A stretch of 64,000 bases of DNA from Daedaleopsis sinensis (lineage: Eukaryota > Basidiomycota > Agaricomycetes > Polyporales > Polyporaceae): contig CM066303.1 in NCBI GenBank assembly GCA_033807695.1, positions 3,844,001-3,908,000 on the forward strand, read 5' to 3'. Each line of letters starts with the position of its first letter. The first letter of the stretch is position 1. The position numbers were made by a program, and so were the translations under genes. Below the pieces are notes generated by a model, which saw nothing but the letters and a program-made list of their open reading frames with translations, was not told the DNA's origin and did not search any database. Below, piece by piece: positions 10,318 to 20,899 of the stretch.

Positions 10318-13300
10318 ATGGGATTGCTTGTGAAGAAGAAACGCATGCTGGTAAGTTCGAACTTGCAAGTTGTGCATTGTGCACCGATCTCTCACATTTC
10401 GGTTGGTGCACACCAGGTTCCTGAGGAAGTCAACGTCGCCACAGGCTCGTCCTCTCAAGACACCGGTCTCGCGGTGATCAGGCGCCCTCGCGCCGGGCCT
10501 ATGGTACTCGCGCGCGCTGGGGCGGGAACGGATAACAAGATCATCGTCCGACGCCCCGCCCCCGTCCCCATCAGCGAATCGACTCGCCTGATCGCGCCGG
10601 CCCCATCCGGCAACACCTCCTCTTACAATAGTGCGGTTGTCCTCTTCAATCGTCGCAGTCCTCCCACCGTCATCCCGCCCCGTCCCATCGGCCCGCCCGA
10701 CGAGGGCGTGGGAGCCTCGTCGTCCTCGCGCGCTCACGACAGTCACACTGCGGTCGGCGTTGGAGGTCAGGCGCACGCCAACCCGCACACGCGTTCAATC
10801 GCGTCATCATCCGACTCGTCAGACTCTCCCGAACCTGAGGAGCATCCGCCCGCTTGGCACGCACGTCAACGGTTCTATGATGTGTGCGAGAATATTGTAT
10901 TCGTGAGTACGCGAATACCTCGGACTCGATTGGATTCTAACTCGTTGTGCTGCCCTCCAGAGTGGATACGACAGTGATGAAAACTATGTCGTAAGTCTCA
11001 TGTCTCATCTGATTAAGTAACCAATCTGGATTGCGCTGACATTACGGGGAGGGCTTGGGGGGTTTCGCCAAGGTGGATGTCGTCGCTTTCGGGAAGGATC
11101 ACCAGGTCATCGGGCCTCAGAGCGAGGGTCTACCCCTTGTTTCGCGCCTGAAGGCTATCCAGGTCCAATTGCACTTCGAACAGGAGCTCTTCACCGCTGG
11201 CGCCGAGTCGCTCATGGCGTCTCTGCTGCAAGGTGATTTATGCCTTGAAAGTGAGTCATTACCAGTTACCCGTGCGCTGTTGCCCTTGCTCATCTTGTGT
11301 CATAGAAAACATCCATATTAGTGTCCCGGTCAGCCTGGCCGATGGCATCCATAATCGACGAGTCGCTGGAGTTGATGCGAAAGGAGTCGCCGTGTGCTTC
11401 TGCCCTGAACAGGAGGTCATCTTGGAGCCGATCGAGCCCAATGATCTCCCCCCGTTCCATCATGGCTTATGTCTCGCGCTGACGTACCGCATTGACAAGG
11501 TAAGCGACGCTCGCTTGAGCACAAGTTTGCTTAAGTTCAATGCTTAAGTGTTTGACTTCACGCAGGGTTCAGACATCGACCATGACACTTATAACACCCT
11601 CAAACGCCCTTGTGACGGGTCCCCGGGCGAACCCAGCAATGCTACCAAAAAGCGCGGCGTGCACGACACGTCTGCCGCGTCCCCTCCTTGGCGGGCGGGT
11701 GAGGCGAGCGACGCAGCCCCCATGGGCGGTGAGATTCCGCGTGCTGGCCCGGTCCCTGGTCACGCGCCTTCCCTTCAAGATCTCGCCGCCTTCATATTCT
11801 CCGCCGCCGCACTGGGTGGATCGGGACCTTCTCCTGCTGACGCCGGGCTCCATCAGCAACCGCCGCACTCGTTCCATCCACAGAGCGGGGTGCCCCCGGT
11901 GTTTCATCCCGCGCCGCACATGATGCCGCCGCCCCCGTTCTATGCTCCTCCCTTTGCCCCTCACTTTCCCCCGCCAGCGTGGCCTCCTCACGCGCATCCG
12001 AACCCTTACCTCGCGGGCGGCGCGCCACCGGCAGCTCCCTCGAACCAGGCCGCAGCCATTCAACACCCGCTCCCGCACGCGCCACCTCCTCCAATTCCGC
12101 ACGCTTTCGCTCCCGCCCCTCCCGACATGAACGCGCCCGCGCCTGCTCCTGCCTTTCAGAACATGGACGCGCCCGCGCCCGTGCCCGCCCCTCCTAACAT
12201 GAACGCCGCTCCGCCCCCTCCTCCGCCTGTCCCGCCCGTTGTCGTACCTCCCGCCCCAGTACTCCCGGCAGCTGCGCCGATCGGAGTAGCGGGCGCGGGC
12301 GGCGCGCAACCCGCTCCGGCGCCAGTCTCCACGCGCGAGGAGAAAGACGCGGCAGTCGTCCAGTGGCTGTACAGCGCGCAGCAAGGGCGCTTCGAGGCCG
12401 ACGAGCGCGTGGGCCAAATCCGGGAATCGGGCAAGACAGCGCAGTTCGTACGCCGCATGCTTCATTGGATCAGGCTTGTCGAGGCCCTCCTGGCCCTCCA
12501 TCACGTCCCTCCCAATGGTCCTCCTCCCGCTGTCGGTCGTCGCATCACCCAAGTCCTCGTCGGCCGGTATCTTGAACGCGGGCACGACTGGGTTCGCGAG
12601 GCTGTCAGGGCTCGCAAACTCATCGCGGACAACTGGAATCACCCGGGACTGCGGGCTACTCTTCGCACTCTTCACCGTCGCGGCACGCTAGTAGGCATGA
12701 AGCGCCTCCTTAACATCATCAACGGAGTGTTAGGCAACAGCAGCGTATCCGCGGAGGTCATCAATGTCGACTCATCCTCTGGCGAAGGTGAAGAGTCTCC
12801 CGACGACGAGGAAGACGGTGCGAGCGTGGGCGCGCCGAGCGACGATGGGCAGGAGTACAACAGCGAGGAGCAGTCGCTGTTCGGGGACTCTGACGACGAG
12901 TCCGACGACTCATACGTCCCCCCCGAACACACCCCGCCGACTACGCCAGTGCCCTACACTGACGATCATTCCGCAGACGACGCCAGCTCCACGGACGACT
13001 CGTACGTTCCCCCACACCAGACGCCGCCGACTACGCCTGGCCCTTCCAGCGACGACGAATCGCCGGATGAGGACGCCACCGACGGCGCGGCCTCTCCAGT
13101 TCACGAGGACGGCGAGGACGCTTCGGGCGCAGAGGGAGAGTCCGACGATGATCTGTTCGCGGAGGGTGCCGAGGACGATGCGCGCTCGGAAGTCGACTCA
13201 ATCTTCGACGAGGTGGACGCTGACGGCACTGCTGATGAAGACGAGGACTCCGGGAGATCCGACGACGATGACGGCAACGAGGATGGCAACGAGGACGAGG

Positions 13301-13617
13301 ACGGGGACGGGGAGGACGGGGACGGGGAGGATGAGGATGAGGACGGGGAGGACGAGGACGCCGAGGGCGAAGACGACGAGGATGCCGAAGGCGAAGAGGA
13401 CGTTCAGGAGACCTCGGCCTCTGAGCCCGGCCCCGATGCAGACGCGGACGAGGACAAGGACACCGACGAGGACACCGACGAGGACGCCAACGAGGACGCC
13501 GACGCGGACGGGAACGAGGACGGGGACGGGGATGAGGACGCCGACGAGGACGCCGACACCAACACCGGTGTCCCCTCCGAGTCTGACAGCACGGGTACCT
13601 GGTCTGACTCTGACTAA
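10318..13617 (+). CDS. Large Pro-rich, hyperacidic-tailed protein (family G4, unknown)
   Basis: Exons 10318-10350, 10417-10902, 10961-10990, 11052-11251, 11306-11499 and 11566-13617, all GT-AG with matching phases. I chose ATG 10318 because the frame is closed by TGA 10294-10296 just upstream; the ancestral start may lie further 5'. N-terminal exons encode a Ser-rich linker and a beta-rich looking segment (FAKVDVVAFGKDHQVIGPQ). The last exon encodes Pro-rich repeats (PPDMNAPAPAPAFQNMDAPA, 12120-12210), then a helical domain (FVRRMLHWIRLVEALLALHH, about 12450-12740), then over 270 residues dominated by Asp, Glu and Ser. The reverse strand also shows long open frames because of this repetitive make-up; they are shadows. 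No known domain recognised. The acidic tail suggests a nuclear protein binding basic partners such as histones, which is inference. Confidence 0.7.
13240..13570 (+). repeat. Imperfect GAGGAC/GGGGAC coding repeat
   Basis: Units of GAGGAC, GGGGAC and GACGCC repeat throughout and encode Glu-Asp, Gly-Asp and Asp-Ala runs in the G4 tail. Such arrays change length easily. Confidence 0.8.
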
Positions 13618-15706
13618 TCTGGGTCATGAGGTGTTGGATCAATGCCCCTTGGCGAATGTTGACTTGTCGTGTGCGCGCGCGCAGATTAGTGGTAGATAGA
13701 ATTGTCGTGCCTGTGAGAAGATGAGGAATAAAGCGCTGTGGTCATCATTTGTATAGTCAAGAAATGATCGCTGCTGTCACGAGCAATCAAAACCGGGTTT
13801 CAATTAGGTGATCTAGGTGAGCTTGTGGTTATCACACCATTCCATCAGGCTTAATTAGGGAATGCAGACGCCCAGGGACAGCCCACCGAGGTCCTCCTCG
13901 TCACATTGACACGACCCGGTACGTCTCATCAGCTCCAACCGCTGTGCGATACCAAGATGTCATCACGCGATGTAGTTCCTTTTCGACCCATCAGAACACC
14001 ACTGCATCACACCACCATCCCGGGAGCATGTGAGACGATTCTGAACTTAGCACTGTGGCGTCCAGATTGCTGCCAATTGAGTTTCCGAGGATCTCGCACA
14101 GGACCCAGTCGGGCCGATGCTATGATACTCTGCACATGAGGCCTGTCGGCGGTCGCTCTCCCTGGTCTCGGTAGCACAATCGTTTCAAAGACAAGGGTAG
14201 TAGCTGGTAGTAGTCTGACATATCGAGCTGCCCTCGGGCGGTGATGGGAGGGCACCGGCGATCTACTAGGAAAACCCAGCAGATACAACACCGGGCAGAC
14301 TCTCCGAAGGGTGCGAGGTGGACCTCTGGTTCCCGAGCAGCTGGAACGAACAACGATGTCGAGACGCGCACGTCAAGCATAGGAGGAAGACAGAACTCGA
14401 ACACCGGGCACACAGCGAGCAGAGCACGAAGGAGATCGTACCAACATCCAGCCTAACAATGGGATTGTCTTGTCCGTCTCGTAGAAGGCCTGCCTCCGTA
14501 TGGATATGGGGGATGGGGGATCGCCTGCATCGTCGGCTTGCCGTAGTGGGGACACGTCACTACCGTATGTCGTCGTCGAAGGGAGTCAGAAGGCTACGGG
14601 GTCGCAGGGAAGAAGGGGGAAAGATCGCTCGATTGCAGAGAAGGAGGAAGAAGGGTGCTGGGTCACAGAGCCAGAGAAGGGAGGGTCCGAGCCGCTCCAC
14701 ACGAAGAGGAAGGGTCGCCAGATGGCAGGGAAGGTGATGGTACTACGGTAAGCTAAGGAAGAGGAATGGCGCTCGAGCGAGCGGTAAGTATGGGAGCTAT
14801 CTAACTAAATATCCTAAATACATGGAAAATATACACTAAGTAAGCGCTGTGCCTACAACACGGTACGTACGTAGACATCGTGCACGTAAAGAGAAAGAGA
14901 CAACAGCATGACACGCACGTAGATGTAGCAGCACTGAGCCTGGCTATATGTCCCTTGTACATCCACGTAGTCATCCTCGTAGGAGCGCCTAGCCTCGCTG
15001 TACCGTAATCCATCGCACATCGGTGTAGGCTGATCACTCATCCAGCATGTGTCGATGTAGTCGTCCAGGCCGAAGCATCCAGCCTCTAGGCTACTGGTGG
15101 GAGATGTCGAAGGAAATGGGGCTCGGAGAAGCTACTGCATGCATCTGCAGAAGGGGCGGTCTCCAATGAAAGGTGCACTTGTCTACTACCGCCTCTGCGC
15201 GTTGGAGGAAGGGAATGGCTGGTGTGTTGTCCTCATGCATGGCACGAACCTGTAATGGAGGGGCAGCTAGGGTCCTCTATGGCTGAGGCGGGAAGAGGAC
15301 ATCCAGGCTCCATCACGGGCGGGTCGAAGGAGTCGGAAGGGTGCTTGCTCGCCTGCTACGGTCTCTGCATGTCGAAGGGTGTACGCTCGCGCGGACCAGG
15401 TAGTATGGCAAAGGCTGAAGCTCTGTAGTGGGTATGTTGTAGACATTGTCGGTATCGACAATGGTGCGAAAATCGGAGCTGGCACCGCTAGGGGGCACAT
15501 CAGCGGCCGCTTACCTATCTGATCCGATAGCAAGTCCAGAACGATAGAGATCGCGCGAAAAGAAAATTTGCACTCGGTACGTCTTGATAATCTATTCCTT
15601 TCGCGCCTTTGATCCTAGACCAACCTCCATCCTTTACTTTGCTCCCGCTCCCCTACCAGTCGCCACCACCCCCGCTCTCTTTGTTCTCTTCCTCCTCCCT
15701 TCAACA
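13618..15706. other. Intergenic, no gene seen
   Basis: About 2.1 kb with only short, overlapping open frames of low protein character. A purine-rich stretch (14500-14760) contains GGGGGATGGGGGAT and many GAAG/GGAAG units. Pyrimidine-rich sequence with CTCTTTGTTCTCTTCCTCC lies just before the start of the next gene (15670-15700) and could be its core promoter. Confidence 0.5.
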
Positions 15707-16544
15707 ATGGATGAATCACCCGCGGAGTGGACTTGGGGCGCCCCTACTGGGGTGGAAGACTGGACGAGTTCTCCCCGACCGCCCGACTCACCCACCCAAC
15801 CCGCCGTCCGCCTCGTTTTCGACGGCGCTGCCTCGCAGCGCCATATAGGCCTGCCAGACATTCGTATCCGGCTCGTCACCTCCGACATCATCCGGCGCGA
15901 CGATGACTTCGAGGGTGAGATCGACGATCCCTTCGAGGGTGAGATCACGGTACATAATCAGGACATTACTTCGTGAGTGTGTGCCCTTCTGAGCCGTTTT
16001 CCCCCCAGTTCCCCTTTCCACCCACGCTTGCAGCCACCTCGGCATGGCGAGATGGCGCGCCCGTCGGCATCCGTCGACACAACATGTCGGAGGGTGTCCG
16101 CAGGACATTCGAACACCTCGAGTGCATCCTCCGCTACTTCGGAACCCCGGGCGAGCCGCGTGTGGGCAGGACCATCGAGGACGACTGGCGTGACTTTTCC
16201 GCGGTCGTCCTGGATGTATGTCGCGACGAGGAGGTATGGGAGATCGACCGGACTGACATGGTGCTCAGATTCGTCAACCCGTTCTTGCCTGTAAGTCGTC
16301 ATTGCGCTCGTACTGTGAGAGAGCACGATGACTCATCGCGATTTGGAGCAGAGCATTGCCTACACGTTCCCATTCGCCGACGACGACTCCGAGGGGGGTA
16401 GCAGGTCTGGCGAGGACAACGGGGACTCATGTATGTCGTACTAGCTGCTGTGCCTCCAAGCTGTACATCCTGTGTATCAATACAGACCGTTCCGGGGCCT
16501 CCATTGGTTCAGAGTCGACCACTTCAGTGGGCCCTGACAGCTGA
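15707..16544 (+). CDS. Small acidic protein (family G3, unknown)
   Basis: Start ATG 15707 (MDESPAEWTWG). Four exons: 15707 to about 15974, from about 16031 to 16290, from about 16351 to 16431, and from about 16486 to the TGA at 16542-16544. Every join is GT-AG and in frame. The protein is roughly 220 residues: Pro/Ser-rich start, a repeated DDFEGEIDDPFEGEI segment, a folded centre (RRTFEHLECILRYFGTPGEP ... VWEIDRTDMVLRFVNPFLP), and a Ser-rich acidic end. No domain recognised. It lies directly left of the CTTAAG cluster beside the KDZ gene and may be cargo of that element, which is unproven. Confidence 0.7.
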
Positions 16545-16548
16545 AGCG

Positions 16549-16805
16549 CTTAAGGTACCACTGAAGAGACTACTTAAGTGCCTTAAGCGTACCCTCCCCA
16601 CATAACTGAAGTCAGCCGTGCTACTAACACTGTTCGGCCTGGGATCGAAAACGAGGGCCGCGTGTGTGGTCCACACATCCCTCCTCAAATTTAATGCTAG
16701 CTTTTCCGGAGCCATCCACTTGCGACACCCTCTAAGGCGTCCAGCATGCTTAAGGGAGTACTTAAGCCATGCGCGGTGTTTCTAATGCTTAAGCGTGGAC
16801 TTAAG
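16549..16805. repeat. CTTAAG cluster left of the KDZ gene
   Basis: Seven CTTAAG in 257 bases (16549, 16573, 16582, 16749, 16761, 16788, 16800), often as GCTTAAGYG. A matching cluster lies beyond the other end of the KDZ-G2 pair. They resemble subterminal repeats of a DNA transposon. Confidence 0.75.
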
Positions 16806-16902
16806 CAATGTCTTAGAACGTCACGCGGTGAATTGCCGTACTGGAGGGAGACACTGTTCGTAATGATGATACACTTGTATGCTACTTACTACGGGTACAC
16901 AT

Positions 16903-19279
16903 CTAACTAGAGCCACGCAACTCATCTAAAGGTACAAGACGAGGGAACTTGCCGCGCTTCTCGAGAACCGCTTCCTTGTAGCTGTTATGAATAGCGATCA
17001 TTTCATCCAGAAAGAAATTGAAGTGGATCTCGGACATCTCACGCACGACTGGTAGAAAGCGTCCGAACCACGAGTTGACCTGTTCGCACACCGACGAGTT
17101 GAAGATCCATTCGTTCTTGTCGTCGTACAACTCAGGAAACCCAGCCGGATTACAGTGACGTTGGCAAAACTCGTCGCGGTCGGAATGTTTGCTCGTCGCA
17201 TGGAAGACGTCCACAGGCATTCCAACGTCGTCGAGGCCGTGTTCTCCCGACGCTTGTATGTGTGCCAGCAGCTTGCAGTTATTATCGTAGAATATAAAGG
17301 ACGGCCTCGCGTTTGGGTATTCGTCGGGTGGGAAAGTGCAGAGAACGAAACGCTACAAAGCCTAGAGTCAAATGTCTCGCTCCGGGAGCACGAAATGACC
17401 GTGCCAGTGACGTACCAGAGCATTCGAAGGGGATTCGGCTTCGAAGAACGACGCGCGCGACACGATGATACCACATGGGCGAACTAGGAGCTGCTCATTG
17501 TGGGTCCACTTGCGGGTGAGGCAAGTCTTAGTCTTCTTCGCCTTCTTTCGACGGTTGGGAGTCGAGTGATGGAGGCGAGGATCGGATCCCAACACGTCAG
17601 CCACGTCTGCGCGATCGAGCATATCCATCTGCGAAGGGGTGCGGCGCAATGGGGTAGCCGAGGGAGCCTGCCGCTCTCCAATCTCCTCGTCCGGGTTGCC
17701 CCCACCCGCGTCGCCGTCCAAGTCCAGGTGATCCTGCAAGGCCTCGAGGACCTCGGAGTCGTCAAGGGGATCGCCGTCGTCGCCCGGTTGCGCCCGCGCC
17801 AGAGCGGCTGCTTCGCGTGCCTGCAATCGTCGCTTGAGCTGGAATATCGCGCGGCCTCGCTCTCGCAGACTGGTCTCGAGGTGACGATGATTGGGGATGC
17901 CACAAGTTCGAAAGCCACGGGAGACCCGATTGGTGCAGCCGTCTATCGCGCACTCGTCATTGAGCCCCTCGTGATCAGGACAGAAGCGGTGGCGAGGTGA
18001 GGCGAGGGGCACCACACATCGCGGAACGTTACAGCGCGGATGACCGAGGGTTACTCCGTCCATAACGACGGCGTTCAGACGAGCTGTGCGGCGCCGAAGG
18101 CCTGTCAGCCCAACTCTCGAAATGCTGATAACAGAAAGATAGGCTCACACCAAGGCCCATCTGGAGTCTCGTGGACACGCTCACATTCGTCACAAGCGTG
18201 CGCCCAAAGTGGTTGACCGACACCCGCCATAAGATTGTTGCGCCGGTGAGCGCGCGAAGGAAACGGTCATCCTGGCTGCAATTGTGCGGGACTTGCAGAC
18301 GTTCACCATGGCGAGCCTTGTCCTCCAAGAGGGCGTGTACATAGAAAGCATTCCAGACATTCTCAGCTGTAATCGGGCGAGCGCTGACGTCCGCACTTAA
18401 ACCCAGGTTGTATATCCTTGCAACGGTCTCTGCGGAAGCACTGGGAGGATGATAGCGTGGATTAGCGCGAAATTCGGAGTGAGGAATAACAGCAGCGTGT
18501 ACACACTGTGCGAGAGCCATCTGGGCACGAAACAAGACCATGAGATCCTTCTCGACGTAAGTATGCTCAGCGACCTCCAACGCATCGGGTACACCCTCGT
18601 AATACTCACGAACTGCGTCGGCGTTCGACGCGTTGCGCACAGACCAGTTCGGGCGATACGAAGTGTTGCACCCTGCAACACACAATTTAGTATGCGCATA
18701 CCGGATAGTCTTTATTGGACCTTGATCGTACCTCGACAATATACCGTCATGATCTGAATGGGAAGCACGCCTCTTCGCCGTGTGTAGAGAAACCCGGGAT
18801 ACATCTTGTGATCGCGTTGTCCGAGCCTGTGCCCGTGGTGAGAACAGCCTGGGGTGAGACATTGATTGGTGGTCGTGAGCATCATCTCGGCTCCTAAAGC
18901 TCCCTTAAGTAAATGCTTAAGCAACGTAGAGATATGACGAACCGAGGCGGCTCTGCTGCCCTAGGGTTGATAGTGTTTCATCAGCTTGCTCCATAGTACT
19001 GACAAGCTCGCCAGGCTCGGCGGACATAATTATCGAGCCTAACGCTGTCCAGATGTCGAAGATGTCGTCGAGAGAAAGTGTCGTATGGACGCTGAGGATA
19101 AGAGCTACATTGTCCGGGAGTGGTGGCAACGATTCATGTGGCCGGTGTCCTCGTAGAGAGATCAAAGGGACAAATCGTGAAACGATGTCGAAGTAACCAA
19201 TGAGCTGTTGGTGGGTGATACGAGCATAAAGATCATGATAGGACGCGAGTCTAGCAGATATATCGGCAACCAGAACCAT
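16903..19279 (-). pseudogene. KDZ transposase with CxC5 and CxC6 cysteine clusters, frameshifted
   Basis: Read from 19279: N-terminal helical region (LPPLPDNVALILSVHTTLS), CxC5-like cluster (CLTPGCS ... GFLYTRRRGVLPIQIMTVYC, then GCNTSYRPNWSVRNA), ACDEC pair, CxC6-like cluster (DGVTLGHPRCNVPRC ... FCPDH ... CAIDGC ... TCGIPNHRHLE), a charged coiled coil, and the KDZ catalytic part (RPCGIIVSRASFFEAESPS, FIFYDNNCKLL, MPVDVFHATSKHSDRDEFC, FNSSVCEQVNSWFGRF, FFLDEMI). Candidate acidic residues are D in FYDNN, D in VDVFH and E in CEQVN. Introns trace well except near 18241-18246. There ALT and RNNLMAGVGQPLWAHACDEC are in different frames, fitting a one-base loss. The join of the first two coding segments near 18905-18950 is also uncertain and contains two CTTAAG. 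Probably inactive. Confidence 0.85.
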
Positions 19280-19568
19280 GACCAGATGTGAGCGAGAGAG
19301 AAGGGGCAGACAAGGTTAGAGGCAAGCAAGGTGGGGCCTCAGGCTGACGCCACACACAGCGCTTGCCTTGGGCGTCTGGATTCCCTAATCCGGACATTGT
19401 GCGCAACGTCGGGGCTAATCTGCCGGAAAAACGGGAAAAACGTGTCATTGACACAGTTTTCGAGAGGAGAGTACTAAGTCGGGACTAGTGCCACATGATA
19501 GACAAGCATTCAAAGTCTATTCGAGCATAGGCAGCCGTACATGAGCTATTACATATCTACGACAAGCA

Positions 19569-20531
19569 CTAGTTATCGCCAATCACGGTAGGTGACTCGG
19601 CGAGAACATGAACACATTCGATGTCAAAGAAGATATCCTCAACAACACCCTGATTCTTTACTACCGTAGCCTCGACGTACACGAGGTCTCCGCGTCGCAG
19701 CGTCGTGAACTGCCGCTGTTTCGTGGCGCCCCGGGGATCGTTCTCTGGATCATGGACGTCGTCGAAGGCCGCGTAAACGGGCAGGACCCACTAAAGGTGT
19801 CCAGTGTCAGTATACACACAGCCAAAGAAGATAACGATGCGAACCGGATATCTACGGCAGGTCACGAGGCCGGTCTCGAAGAGGTCGTGGTCAGGCACCT
19901 CCTCTATGTGGAAATGGGGGCGGTCAAGACTAATCGTTGCACAGGAGGAGGGAGATTACATACGGCGTGGCGAGTTATATCGGATTACTCGATCGCGAGC
20001 CTCACGATCGTCTTGCGACAGGAGTTCGATGTCCAAATTGTATGTGGAGAACTCCGGATCATTGCCGTCGAACTCAACGCGTCTGATATGCCCGACGACA
20101 ACGACAATGGCAGGGCGACCGTGGATGTGCATGGTGGTCGGACTCCATTCCACGTGCATGAGCGGGACATTGCGCAAGGAGTACAGGGACTTGGCGGCGA
20201 TCGCGAGACGAGTGTAACGCACCAACCGCCTGATAGGCATGTAGTAAGGGCAGAGCAGAACATAAGAGAAAGACAAATACCTCATTAGACGGACACTACC
20301 CTTCACCCACTCTTCCGGGTTGAGACCAAGAGTGAATGCGTCGACGATAGCTCCAATGATGGGAGCATCCACTATAGTGGCGTCGTCGTCGTCCGAGTCG
20401 TCCACTGCCTCGATGTCGTGGGCGGATACGATAGCAGGAGCTGAGGCAACGATGTCCACTGGCTCAGCGGACGCAGTACGCTGCTGAACCAGCGCGCGGG
20501 CAGAACGACGGGGGCGCAAGCGGGGGGGCAT
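19569..20531 (-). pseudogene. Uncharacterised protein (family G2) with one in-frame stop
   Basis: Start ATG 20531 (MPPRLRPRRSARALVQQ). A basic start is followed by an acidic stretch, then exon blocks after introns at about 20288-20235 and 19975-19905. The later part reads NVPLMHVEWSPTTMHIHGRP, VEFDGNDPEFSTYNLDIELL, EVPDHDLFETGLVTCRRYPV, TTLRRGDLVYVEATVVKNQG and ends HVLAESPTVIGDN. The pattern of short strands with GDxVYVEATV suggests a beta-barrel fold. A TAG at 19791-19793 interrupts the frame between FFGCVYTDTGHL and WVLPVYAAFDD; a 27-base intron could remove it but would be unusually short. Otherwise open. Same strand as the KDZ gene and about 300 bases upstream of it. Function unknown. 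Confidence 0.6.
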
Positions 20532-20705
20532 GGTGCGGGGAAGGGAGAGACAAAGTCGGTAAGACAAGGTCGGTGACGGCGCATTTATATGAGTCGCACG
20601 GGAGAACGGAGCCGAACTTTCGAGTAATCGTGATCTGCGTATCTGGAGATCAGTAGATATATGCAAATAGTATGCCACACACGATGAGCGAAAGCGAACG
20701 AAATG

Positions 20706-20871
20706 CTTAAGAGGGGCATGTAGATGTGCGTTTGACGAGAGGAAGTCAGCCGGTGGACAGTACGGTGGAGAACTGAGACACGAACGGGTGAGCTGGAGTT
20801 TGTGAAACTTAAGCACCTCCGGAAAACACTGGTGGCCTTAAGCAATTCCCGAGCGCACTTAAGCACTTAAG
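20706..20871. repeat. CTTAAG cluster right of G2
   Basis: Five CTTAAG (20706, 20808, 20837, 20858, 20866), including CACTTAAGCACTTAAGCACTTA. Single further copies lie at 21202 and 21460. Mirrors the cluster at 16549-16805. Confidence 0.75.
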
Positions 20872-20899
20872 CACTTAGCGCGAACCCAGTGGCTAACAG

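Noticed and set aside
9900..10424. 174-codon plus frame across 9900-10424
   Set aside because: Composition is unlike protein; a different frame with introns gives sensible sequence leading into G4.
11569..12675. 368-codon minus-strand frame
   Set aside because: Arg-rich shadow of the Pro-rich plus-strand exon of G4; no start context or splice logic of its own.
13031..13642. 203-codon minus-strand frame
   Set aside because: Arg/Pro shadow of the GAGGAC repeat.
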